Of a stretch of 64,000 bases of DNA, positions 45,459 through 56,812 are shown one piece after another. Each line of letters begins with the position of its first letter. The stretch's first letter is position 1. Source of the stretch: Limnanthes douglasii subsp. nivea (lineage: Eukaryota > Streptophyta > Magnoliopsida > Brassicales > Limnanthaceae); contig JAUPFV010000003.1 of NCBI GenBank assembly GCA_036936605.1, forward strand, positions 100,883,278 through 100,947,277, read 5' to 3'. Below the pieces are notes generated by a model, which ran no database searches, had not been told where the DNA came from, and was given only the letters and a program-made list of their open reading frames with translations. The position numbers and the translations under genes are program-made.

Positions 45459-48400
45459 ATACTGATCGTTGGAGTAACTCAATTAGTGCTTTTAATGACT
45501 CTTGCCACACTAGTGGGGTGTATGGCCTTAGACTAACTGGTTTTCAATTACCTTGGACTAACAAGAAAATTGACAACCCCATCTCTACTAAATTAGATAA
45601 AGTGTTTGTTAATTGTCCATTTTGATCTCACTCGAACCTCAAACCACACCCCTATCAACATGTACCTCACCACTGCATATCTCCAATAATAAACCATTCA
45701 GATAGTTCAACATGTGGAAACATCATCCTAGTTTTTTCAGGAATTATTACTGATAGCTGGAATTCCCATGCGATGGAAAACCCATAGCTACTATGCCCTA
45801 CAAGCTTGTCTATCTCCAATATCCTCTTTCGAAGTTAAACAAGCGTGGGTTTAGTAATATTAGTGATAGAGTCGATCATGCCCAAAAGACATTGTACCAA
45901 GCCCAATTGAGCCTAGTTAATAACCCTACCAATCCATATCTCATCAAGACTGGGATTTAGGCTTCTAAAACCTAAGTTTTGTTATAGCCATGCTGAGAAA
46001 TATTTCCAAAAATAAAATCTTGTGAAACCTGGTTGAAATTATATGATCGTAACTCCAAGTACTTCCATAATAGAATCAGAGCTAGAATGGCGAAAAACAA
46101 AATTCTTGCCATCAACAATGCTGACAAGACCATTTGAACCAATTCAAAAGATATTTCTAATATCTTTGTGAGCCACTACTCGAGTCTTAGTGCTCAAGTA
46201 GTCCCTCATCCTACCCGGGTATTAATGACATTAGATCCCTTACCACTACCAAAATTAGCCCTTATAACAAAGATAACATGATTATGCTTGTCGTGGAGGA
46301 TAAAATTAAAAGGCTTAATTGACATTGATAACAATAAAGCCTCAGGCCCTAAAGGTTGTAGCACTAGCTTTTTTTTATATCTTGCTGGTTCACGGCAAGA
46401 ATTGAATTTTGTAAGATGATCAATCAATTTTTACGCCATGGCAAGATGGACCCCTATGGAATAAATCCATGATAGCCTTCATCCCCAAGAATAAATCCCT
46501 CATTTCCCCTTCGATTTTAGACCAATCGCCTGTTGCAACGTGATATATAAGGTTATCTAAAAAATAATTGTAGCCAGAATAAAAAACAATCTCCTCTCCT
46601 TGATTGACTCATCTTAGTCAACGTTTGTATTGGGATAAAACATCTCGGATAATATCATGTTCACTCAAGAGCTTATGCATGGATACCATACAAACAAAAA
46701 AATCCCAAGATGTACTTTAAAAAGTAATCTCATGAAGGCCTTTAATAACGTTCGATGGCGGCTTATGATCGATGTCCTATATGTTATGGATTTTCCCACA
46801 GAAATGATTGGTTGGATCTCCAATGTGTCTCATCACCATCCTACTACATCACCATCAACAATAACATTTATGGTTCTTTCAAAGATAAAAATAGCATTCG
46901 ACAAAGAGACCCTTTATCCCTGTATATTTTTGTTATTGTTATGCAGGTACTCTCCAGCATTTTCCGTAAAAAGAGCCAAGATCCTAACTTTGGCTTTCAC
47001 TAAAAATGCCATAAGTTAAAAATTATCAACCTTTGTTTTTAGATGCCTTGGTGATCTTCTATAGAGACAATCTGCCCTCAGTTATCTTAATCAAGCAAGG
47101 TCTCGAAGAATTCTCCATCTTATATGGCCTCTCCCTCAATCTCAACAAACGTTATGCGTACCTCTCAAGGGTTACAGAAAATGTGTAATGCAACATTATC
47201 TCAACTTTTCCTTTCAACAAAGGAATACTCCTCGTCAGATACCTGGGTGTCCCACTTATTTCTTCAAAATTATCATATAAAGATTGTTGATCGATTTTCC
47301 CCAAAATTCACCAACCGCATCAATTCTTGGAATTCCATGCACCTCTCATATGTTGGAAGACTACAATTGTTAAAATATTCCCTATTTGTCAATAAAGTTT
47401 ATTGGTATTTGGTTCTCATCCTTTATGTCCGCGTGCTAGATGAGTTATCCTAAGTTTTTAAAACATTCTTTTGATCAGGTGCTGAGATAAAAGTTACTGA
47501 TGCAAAAGTGGCTTGAGAGAAAAATATATTTCTCTCGGATGAGGGTGGCCTTGGGATCCTAAACCTCAAAATTTTGGAATCAGGCGGCCGCCTTTAGAAG
47601 TTTTTGGTCCATCTTGACTAACAAGCATGCCTCAATATGGTCTAGTTGGATATCTCTGAAAAGATAAAATATAAAAACCTTTAGAGCCTCCAAATGGGCC
47701 CTTCCCCGAGCTGGAGGTGGAGGAAAATTCTTAAACTCAGAACCATTCATATCGCTTATACAAATTTTTAGTTGACAATAGTACCTCCACCTCTATCTGT
47801 TACGATCATTGGTTTTTACCTATATCCCTTGTTAACCGTTATGGTCTAAGTATCGTCAGGTATGTTCGTTTGCACGCTAATAGCATGGTATCAGATATTA
47901 TTGCAATGGCTCGTGGAACCTGGTCTTCTTAGATCCGTTCTAGCAGAAAGTCTCGCCAGCAACATTTGCTTGAAGTTAGAAATGCTATTAACTTACTCCT
48001 GCTCTCGTCTAATCGAGATGATTTCTTCTTGTGGATCCAAACCAGATCTGTAACAGTTTCTCAATAAGTAGTACATATAAGTTTATGAGAACCGCCGCCC
48101 CAAAAATTCCTTGGACTTCTTTAGTCTTAAACAAATTAAACATCCCAAGAAATTCCTTCATTTGGATGGATATTCAAGGTAAACTATCCACTCGTGACAA
48201 GCTAAACGTTTGGGGGTTTCGCTAGTTCCCCCGACTACATCCTTTGTAATAATGCTTTTGAATCCATAAACCACATCTTGGTTGATTTCTACTTCACACG
48301 ATAACCATCCTTTCTGTTGACCGGCCTTCATGGCTCTCTGTTGCTACTACATGGATGCCCCCATCAACGGGTATGGTCACCTTTGTCGCATTGCCTTATG

Positions 48401-48690
48401 TGTGATGATATATCATGTTTAAAAAAAGAAAAATACTATGGTCTTCCTATTTTATTGGATATCCGCTACAGATTTCATGGCACGAGACTCATGGCTTGAA
48501 AATTTTTGGTGCACTACAATCCATCTGCAGACTACTTATCCCACTTGTTCAACTTGTACCAGTTCTTCTTAATTTAACAAGTCTTTCTTTTTGTTTGAAC
48601 AGGTCAGCATTGAATACCCTAAAGTAAATATAAACATTTATTTTATTTATATAATTATTCTTATTGTCAAAAAAATAAAATAACATATCA
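45459..48690 (+). pseudogene. L1-type LINE, 3' part: endonuclease end, RT, zinc-finger domain
   Basis: Continues the endonuclease from 34940: GFQLPWTNKKIDNPISTKLD near 45540-45600. RT: DNNKASGPKG near 46325, DFRPIACCNVIYKVI near 46520, QSTFVLG-like and DNIMFTQELMHGYHTNK near 46615-46690, FNNVRWRLMIDVLYVMDFP near 46740-46800, then SIRQRDPLSLYIFVIVMQVL near 46895-46955. The zf-RVT-like region: SISSTYKFMRTAAPKIPW near 48055, NIPRNSFIWMDIQGKLSTRD near 48140. It ends in A-rich sequence near 48660-48690. Stops and frameshifts throughout; no readable intact YxDD. It is the host of gypsy 2. Confidence 0.88.
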
Positions 48691-48859
48691 GTGTTATTAA
48701 TAAACAAATCTGTCAACTTATAAAAAAACCGACATGATAGTTATCCAACATGGGTTACGATATTACCGGTATGAACCGATAAACCCAATAATTTAATGGG
48801 TTGATCACGAAAAAATCCAAACTTGAACCGGAGCGATAAGGGAATTAGTTGTGAATGAG

Positions 48860-50000
48860 AGTACGTGAGAATAATAAATTTAAAGCTTTTGCTAAATTTG
48901 GTCCGAATAATGTTAACCATGTCCAAATATTTTGTAATTTTTTTAATTATTAGGTTCTTATCATTTTGTTCTTTGATCAAATAGAATCTTTTTTATTTTA
49001 CAGTGGTTTTTAGTACACTTAACCTAAACTTTAAAAACACAAAATTTCTCTCCCAAACTCCTTATAACACAAAATTTTACAAAATTAAAAAAAAAACTCT
49101 CAAATCTTCAAAAACACCTAAATCTCCTCGACAGGTAAGTTTTCCTTTCTTGAAAATCTAGTTATTTTTGACTAACCGATCCCCTGCGGGATAAAACTTT
49201 TCAGCCACCGGTTGTAGAATTCTCAATCGTCGGGGGAGACGTCCCCGGTGGTTGAGGAATTTTCACCCGCCGGTTCTAGGAAGGCATATGCTAAGAGATT
49301 CTTGTTATTTTTTGGAACCGGGCTCCGGTGGTTGCATATTATCCAATCGGTGGGTTATAAATTCCCACCCGCAGGTGGTAGGACTCAGATTTTAACTACC
49401 ACGTTGAGTACAAGCAAAACAATGCCACATTCAAACCATCTCGTAAAATATACAAAAACCACATTAAATTCAAGTTCATAAGTAAAACATACTTTAACCG
49501 ATAAAACTAAATTCCAATACAGCATACAAACCTTCAATGTTATCTTGTAAAACACACTAAATACCTAATAAGTTGTTCAAGACAATACATAACTAATATA
49601 TTAAACATAATATCAAGGAACCTAGCGCCACGGGTTTGTGATTTGAAGAAATCTATTTTCAAATCTTTCGGCCTTGTCCATACTATCGTCGAGAGGTCGA
49701 ATACAATTTATCGAAATAATCAGATCCAACGCCTTGTGTTCGTTGATGATATTCGAAGTTGGTGGGGCTTTTTCCCGTTCAAACTGTCCCTTTTGATTTT
49801 GTTTCCTTGTCCCACATGGCTACATGTTGTCTACGACAAAAATAATTAGGATCGATCTACAAAACAATTCAAAAACAATAACCTCCCTACTGGTTGAAAA
49901 TTTCTCACCCGACGGAGATAAATAAAGAGAAATCTAGAAAAAAATATGTTCCCCACCGGTTAACAAGTTCTCACCTGACATGGACCAAAAATATCTGCGC
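48860..50000. repeat. Element X, copy B (inverted relative to copy A)
   Basis: Read on the minus strand from 50000 to 48860: GC-rich repeats like CAACCGGTGGGGAAC, CAACCACCGGGGACG (49985-49140), then AGATTTAGGTGTTTTTGAAG-like sequence (49130-49020), then GTGGTTTT at about 49005, CTAATAATTAAAAAAATTAC near 48950 and AAATTTAGCAAAAGC near 48890. The same order occurs on plus at 15760-16640, so the two loci are inverted copies of one element. No gene on either strand; the small open frames at 49248 and 49643 follow the repeats and are not supported. Confidence 0.7.
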
Positions 50001-50239
50001 GAAAAATTCTAAAAACTTCGACGAATCCAGCTTAAAAGCTTTATTCTAACACAAATACAAACATCCAACATCGAGATATGACTTCATACGGTTAAATAAA
50101 CATAGGTTAAAATTGCAATGGAACTATTTAAAATTGGAGTTGGTTATATTGGACCCCAAATCCTAAATTTAATGCTAAAATCTTAAGAACAAATAAAATG
50201 GATTATAAAATAATATCTCGCAGCTGACTACCAACAATA

Positions 50240-50253
50240 TTTATTATTTTATT
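50240..50253 (-). promoter_or_regulatory. Possible polyadenylation signals of the ABCC gene
   Basis: Two overlapping AATAAA hexamers on the minus strand (50245-50240 and 50253-50248), about 86-100 bases after the stop codon at 50341-50339. Position and sequence fit; plant poly(A) signals are loose, so this is tentative. Confidence 0.4.
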
Positions 50254-50338
50254 TTGGTTCGAAATCCAGGTTACATAAGGATCATACTCCAAGTAATATA
50301 GCAATCAGCTCCTATTCCAATTTATTGATTTCTTAATT

Positions 50339-53300
50339 TTAAAAACTTTGATATGAAGTTGTGCAGCTGGACCAGTACTCCGCAACTAGTTTTGAGAAGT
50401 ATGAGTTAGTGTCCATCAGTTTTGACGGTTTATCATATTCCACCATTTTCCCTGTAAAATCAAACAATAGTACACTTACGATTTTCGACAACGAGCACTT
50501 AATACTCAGCGACTATTTAAAGTTCTAAGAAAACATATTTACCATAGGATAGGAGCATGACCATGTCACTGTCAATAACAGTCGGTACTCTATGAGCAAC
50601 TGTTATGACAGTGCAATTCGCGAATTCGCTCCTTATCACCCTTTGAAGAATTGCATCAGTAGCCGAGTCGATGGAAGCAGTAGCTTCATCAAGTACCAAT
50701 ATTCTGTTTCTCTTAAGTAGAACTCTTCCTAAACAGAAGAGCTGCCGCTGTCCGGCACTCCAGTTTTCACCTTCATCACTCACTGTCCGAATTAAATCAA
50801 ATCAAATTAGCAATTATTATAATTAACAAACAAAAGATAAAATAGGAACCCTTTTTAAACCTACCAGATGAGTCTAACTTATTAGGCAAGGAACTAATTG
50901 CAGTCTTGAGCTGACACTTGTCCAAAGCCTGCAAAATACGGTTATTTCTTCCTTTGTCACATCATAGACCCGGAATAAGAAACCAGACTATATATTACAT
51001 GAGATATTATTATACTGACCGTCCAGATTTCATCATCGGAGTAAAGACCGAGTGGGTCCAAGTTGGTCCGAACACTGCCTCTGAAGAGAGTTGGCTCCTG
51101 CGGGATGATGCTGAGTTTCATTCTCAAATCCTTAAGACCAATACTACAAACGTCGAGTCCATCAATGAGGATACGACCGCCCGCCGGTTCTACTAAGCGA
51201 AATAAAGCACTAATCAGTGTACTTTTGCCACTTCCTGTTCTTCCTACAACTCCTATTCTATTTCCTTCTTGGAATGTGCAACTTATTCCCTTAAGAACAA
51301 CCGGAGAATTTGAACGGTACCTTATCTGAAAAAAAATTGCAAAACTAAATAGTATTAGAAAATTGCTCGTGTTTCACTTTGAAAAACATCCTAGAGAAGA
51401 TGTTGACAAAGTGGTTTTACCTTGAGGTTTTGCAACTCTATTCTCCCCAGTGAAGGCCATGAAGAAGGTGGTCGATGATCCTCCACAATTGCAAGAGGCT
51501 CTGGTGCTATCTTCATGTACTGTATGATCCTCTCAACTGAAACTATGGAGTTGAATAACCTGCAGTACTCTCTACTAAAGTATGTTTGAGTCCCCGACAG
51601 TGTCACTGCATACGAAAGAGACAGACCCACAAGTTCTGTACAGACACAGTATAGGATGAAAAAAGTCAAATAAAGTTAAACATTTTAATAGGATAAATAA
51701 TATTTCATAGAATCTAACAGCCCCCCAAGTATTTCCTACCATGAGCCAGAATAATTACCGGGCGAAAGATAGCCTTTTGGCATTAGAATGAGGAGAAGTG
51801 CAGAAGAGAAAAATGTCACATTTTGCAGTGTCTCTATCCTCAAAAGTAGCCACTCCATGGCTGCATTTGAGTGAAATGAAAGTAAAGTATTTGTGTCCAC
51901 GAGCTTCAAATAATTTTCGAAAAACCTGTCCACCATGTTAAATGTTCTTATAGTAACCAACCCAGGTGATGTTTCAGCAGCAAAACTCAAGATTGGAGCT
52001 TTAGTTGTTCCATTTATCCTCGTTAGTTCCCTTGCAGTAGCTAAATAGAAGTCCTTTTTAGTCAAGAAAATAAAAATACATCACCATCAGATACTTGTTT
52101 TCATTAAAGAGAAATTAAAACCAAATATATTATAAAGACTCGAATTTAACCTGAACGTGTTTTATAGCTATCATAGCGAAAATAGCTATGATAAGAACCT
52201 GCCATGTAACATAAGCCATGATTCCAATGATTGATGCAAGCTCCATAGAAATAGTGAGGACGACCATAAGTGAAATTGGTATATCAAAATCTACCACACT
52301 GAAATCAGATGATGCCTGCAATCCCACAAACATAAAGATAATATATGAATAAAAAGTTCCAATCTTTTAAAATATTCAGAGGAAGACAAATATGATCTTA
52401 CTCGAGTCAAGATCCTCCCAACTGGTGTAGATTCAAAGAACAGCATTGGAGCTTTAAAGACTGCGTTGGTAAAACCCAAAAAAAACGACTTTGATGCTTT
52501 TAGACCAAAGAGAGTATTAGTCAAACACTTAAAATATACAAATACTGCACTGAGCAATGAAACGGCTGTGTAAACTCCAATAAGGACTGGACCCGTGATT
52601 TTTGGAACTTGGCTGGCAAATGCAAGCCAATAGGTTGCTGCAGCCTGAAGAGCAACAAAACCAAAGTGTGATAGCATGCCTAAAAGTATAAGCCATAAAC
52701 TTTTTGACACTAATATGTAATCAAGAAAAGGCTTCAATCCAACATCGCCAGTTTCCTTTTCCTCTTCTTGTGTTAGTTGTACCCCCTGAATTTCTTTATT
52801 TAAAATCCCAACGTCATACTTTCCTTTCGAGGAACAACTCTTATCTGATTGAACAGTATCTGTATCTTGAAATTCAGCATCTAGAGGAGCCATTACTGCA
52901 ACTGCATCTTTGTGAGCATTCACAAGTTGTTCAAATGCAGTTCCGGCCACTAAGAGTTCACTATAGCTCCCAGATTGACAGATTTCTCCTTCTTCCATTA
53001 CCTGTGAAGAGTAAAACCAACTAGTTATTCAAAAACACGGAATGTCGAGTATATGTTTTACAAGAAGTCAACCGGCCTCAAAATCACATTTTATGTAGCA
53101 ATGTCGTTTTACCAGAATTCTATCGACTTCGGAGAGAAACTGGACTTGATGAGTCACTAGAATGACAGTTTTATTTCCCAGAATACCCATAACACAGTCC
53201 TGCAATGATTCTTTAGTAAGCTAAAATGATTCGGAACATCATTATTACTATGTTAAAAGAGAAAATTGGATATGTTTTGTTCCGTACATTAAATAAAGTT

Positions 53301-55892
53301 GCAGCTGTGTGCGCATCAACTGCGCTGAAAGGATCGTCAAGCAGATAAATATCAGCATCGTTGTAAACAGCCCGGGCCAGTTGAATTCTTTGCTTCTGTC
53401 CTCCACTCAAGTTAAGCCCTCTCTGGCCTATTTCAGTGAGATCACCATGGTCAAAACTGTCTATGTCCTTATCCAAAGCACATGCTTTTATAGCTTTTTC
53501 ATATCTTTCGTCCTCCATATGCTTCCCGAAGAGTATGTTATCACGAACTGTACCACTTTGAATCCAAGCCGTCTGAGAAACATATGCAAATGATCCAAAC
53601 ACATCAACCTGTTTGCAAGAATAAATGAGCCCCAAATGAATGACAGAATAGTATGTACGAAAGTAGAGTTTTTGTATGAAGAGTTGGTTCTTTGATTTAC
53701 TTACAGTTCCTGAAACTTTAGGTATTTCTCCAAGCATAGCATATAAAAGTGATGATTTCCCTGCCCCGATGGGTCCACATACTGCAATTTTGTTACCCTT
53801 TTCTAGTTCCAAATTAATATTTCTCAAAGTTGGAATACTTGCTTCAGATTCCCATTTAAAATTACCTCCTTGTAGTATAACACTTGCACCACCTTCTTGT
53901 GACTCACTTTTCATCACCTCATCATTTTTTAGCTCATCATCAACCAAAAACGTGTTGATCCTATCGAAAGAGACTTTCACTTGGATCATAACCGAAAGTG
54001 CCTCGGGTATCATTCTCACTGGCTCACTCAGGCTTCTCAATGTTGCGAGGACTGTGAAAATAGTGCTAGCATTTAATGGATCACTCGCAAACAACACATA
54101 GCCACAGAAAATTACCGAAGAAACCATAGTTGGAGACATCCAGTACAAGACACTGCCATAAGCTTTAATAAACTGTGCTTTGGCCAGCCACTTGAACTCC
54201 TTGGCCCGTGCCGCTTCGATAAACTTCTTGAACTCGTCTTCCCAAGATTGTAGCTTAATAATTTTCATACTATTCAAAATTTCAGAAGTAACTCTAAGTC
54301 GCTCGTCTTGTGCGATCATGAAGTGGGATTGACTTTTTTGCAGCATTTTTGCAAATGGCATGTTTATTAAGCCACATAATAGAAGGGGAACTAAACCAGG
54401 GAGAACAGCAATACCAACAACGCCAAAAAGCACACCAATTGACAAGAAAAGCTGCAAACTAAGATTCCAGGTAGAATGAAACCACCAAGGACAATCTCCC
54501 ATTCTATAAGCATCAATAGCAATATAATTTAAAATTTCTCCAGCCGAATGTCTTTTTCGGCCTGAGCTTGATAGGCGGAGCTGTTTATTATAGACTGCAA
54601 CCATTAAAGCTGACCGCATCCTCATCCCTGACCTTCTTGCCCTGAAATACCAATGCCTTGTACAAAGAGACTCGACTAACTTCAAAATAACCAACAACCC
54701 AAGCAGTAAGAAGCCATGGTTCAGGTCTTGCTGATCGCTGCTCGAGTAATTTACAAAAGCGTAAAGCAACAAAGGAAAAGTTACAACACTCAGTGTCCTA
54801 AGGCATGCTAAAACTGCTGTGAATATATTTTCTTTCAAGTAAACATTTGCCATGGTCTGGATAACCAAGTTTCCTGTGGAGCTTGTTTCTGTAGCCAGAG
54901 AATCCCATACTAATGTAAATTTTTTGTATGCTAAATCAGCCTCATCTTCAGTAGCTAGAGATGGAATATCGTCAAAGACCAAAGGATTTAAGTAGCCCAT
55001 AGAAAATAATGGATTCATCCAAGAAAATGTTAGTTTCCTGAGAAAACTGGCATCGTCTACTTCTGTATTTTTCTTTCCATCTCTTTTAAATAATAAGGGC
55101 TCTGACAGATTTAGTTCATCAATGTTTTTAGAAGAAAAAACAGTAGAACTTCTAAAGGCACATAAGGTTATGAAGAAGCTCAAAGGCCAGGTCACCATGT
55201 CAATTTGAATTCTTTGTGTTCTTGATAAAATTTCAACATTTAGAGCTGAAACCAGCAAGAAAAAAGACACCCACCAAATAGATGTAAGAATCTTCACCCA
55301 TTTGGATCTCTTAACAAGCAAAGAAACCGAAACCGATATCCAAATCATTCCTCTTACGAAGTAAACAACATTCTGCAAGTATGAGTCACTGGTTCCTAAT
55401 ATCAGCTTCCAAAATCCAGTACTCAAGTATGCAATGCTAGTGATAGCACAACAAGCTGCAGCAGCTATAAATACCCAGTCCCTCTCACTCCTTCCAATAA
55501 ACCTATGTTTCCTGATATAACCAACAAGCAAAAGGAGATAGAAAATACCAAGGAAGACCATATTTACAATGTCTATGATGCTTTCTTGAATGCAAATTGA
55601 TACCAAGTCCAGTTCTCCATTGCAGATCCATGAGAAACCCCCTGCATAACCATTAAATCATTATCTGATAAGTTTCAGAATAAGAATGTAACCAACATTA
55701 AAGCTAAGAAAAGATAAGTTTTTGAAACATCGATGGCATTGTAAATGTAAAACAAAATAAGAGAGAAGAGAGTTCAATCTATATTTTCATTTTCTGGGTA
55801 TTTATGATAGCTTGTCATTTCATCAAACAGTGTATAATCAAGCAATATACTAGAGGTAATGATGCACCTAGGTAGCTGGGCATGGAAGACAT
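50339..55892 (-). CDS. ABCC8: ABCC8-like (MRP-type) full ABC transporter, 12 exons
   Basis: ATP-driven membrane transporter of subfamily C; plant members usually move glutathione or other conjugates across the tonoplast or plasma membrane. Substrate unknown. Predicted exons: 55892-55868, 55641-53705, 53608-53288, 53199-53113, 53001-52402, 52315-52151, 52053-51759, 51635-51421, 51325-51020, 50928-50865, 50782-50543, 50451-50339. All introns are GT-AG and 82-226 bp. The total is 4368 nt, giving 1455 residues in one frame without stops, normal for the family. Domains: N-terminal membrane segments (TMD0), TMD1, NBD1 with Walker [10 protein letters not shown] (about 631), LSGGQ (about 721), YLLDD; TMD2; NBD2 with GRTGSGKST (about 1243), [21 protein letters not shown] (His about 1402). 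It ends [17 protein letters not shown]. The first 25-nt exon (MSSMPSYL) is chosen because its phase joins exactly to [10 protein letters not shown]; this start is less certain. Clade assignment from remembered family sequence patterns. Confidence 0.93.
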
Positions 55893-56227
55893 AGCTTGGG
55901 TAGTAATAAGCAGCAAAGCTTTCTACATTTATAGAAGTCACTTGTAATTTTTGTTCGACTTTTATGTAAGTATCTACTACATGTCTTAAATAGTAAGCAG
56001 AGTATCTTGGTTGTAAATTTCACATTTTAATGTCTAGATTGGTAATCAAACATTGGAAAGGCAAACTTCCAAACATAAAGATATAAAGGACAAAGAAATA
56101 AAAGTTAAACAAAAATAATAAAAAGCTTTTATTATTGACGATGGTGACCCATAGTAGACTTTGCTTCCTTGCATGCCAAGTCTTTTGACCAATTGTATAC
56201 AAATAGGAATGTTGGGCGGGGCACTCG

Positions 56228-56230
<3 letters not shown>
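55893..56230 (-). promoter_or_regulatory. Upstream region of the ABCC gene with candidate TATA box
   Basis: A TATAAAT lies at 55933-55927 on the minus strand, only 35 bases before the predicted ATG. If it is used, the 5' leader would be just a few bases, so either transcription starts elsewhere or the first exon is misplaced. No other gene lies in this 340-bp interval. Confidence 0.3.

Positions 56231-56303
<73 letters not shown>
56231..56303. repeat. (TA)n microsatellite
   Basis: About 70 bp of uninterrupted TA dinucleotides, roughly 340 bp upstream of the ABCC start. Likely polymorphic in length. Confidence 0.98.
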
Positions 56304-56306
<3 letters not shown>

Positions 56307-56812
56307 TTAATTTATTTGTGAGGGAATTGTCATAGGGATTGAAAATTAAATTTTCAATAAAAATTTGGATTTTGAAGTTTAAAAAAAATCACATGCTTCC
56401 AATAATATCATTGAAACATATAAACACGTATACTTTCGACCATCATTTATTTTGACATTCAAAATTTCACATTTTTTACATTCTAACTTAAAAAAAAATC
56501 CAAAAACACATATTTTATATTACTGATCATTCACGATTCATTTTAATATTACTTATAGTTTGTAATTTTCATTTACTAGTTGATTCGTGATTGACGTTTA
56601 CTAGTTATTGATCATTTGCAAATCACATTTGAATATACTCATAATTCACAATTCGCGTTTAAGATTACATAGTCATTCATAATTCGTTCTTGTAAGGTCA
56701 TCTTAAATGCAATTCGTGTTTAACTTAGTACTTACCGAAACTTTTGAAAACTTCGGTTGCCAAATGGAGATCATGTTACTATTAAAATAATTTTAATTTT
56801 GAGAGGGAGATT

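Noticed and set aside
15760..50000. One 34-kb transposon bounded by long inverted ends
   Set aside because: The inverted pair is real, but the interior consists of independent elements with their own borders, no shared target duplication was seen, and two separate insertions explain it more simply.
53213..53300. Reading through introns in the long minus frame ending at 53213
   Set aside because: The frame continues through two GT-AG introns (53704-53609 and 53287-53200); family homology resumes exactly at the splice sites.
52704..54101. Plus-strand open frames at 52704-53024 and 53676-54101
   Set aside because: They are shadows of the ABCC exons, which carry recognisable domains on minus.
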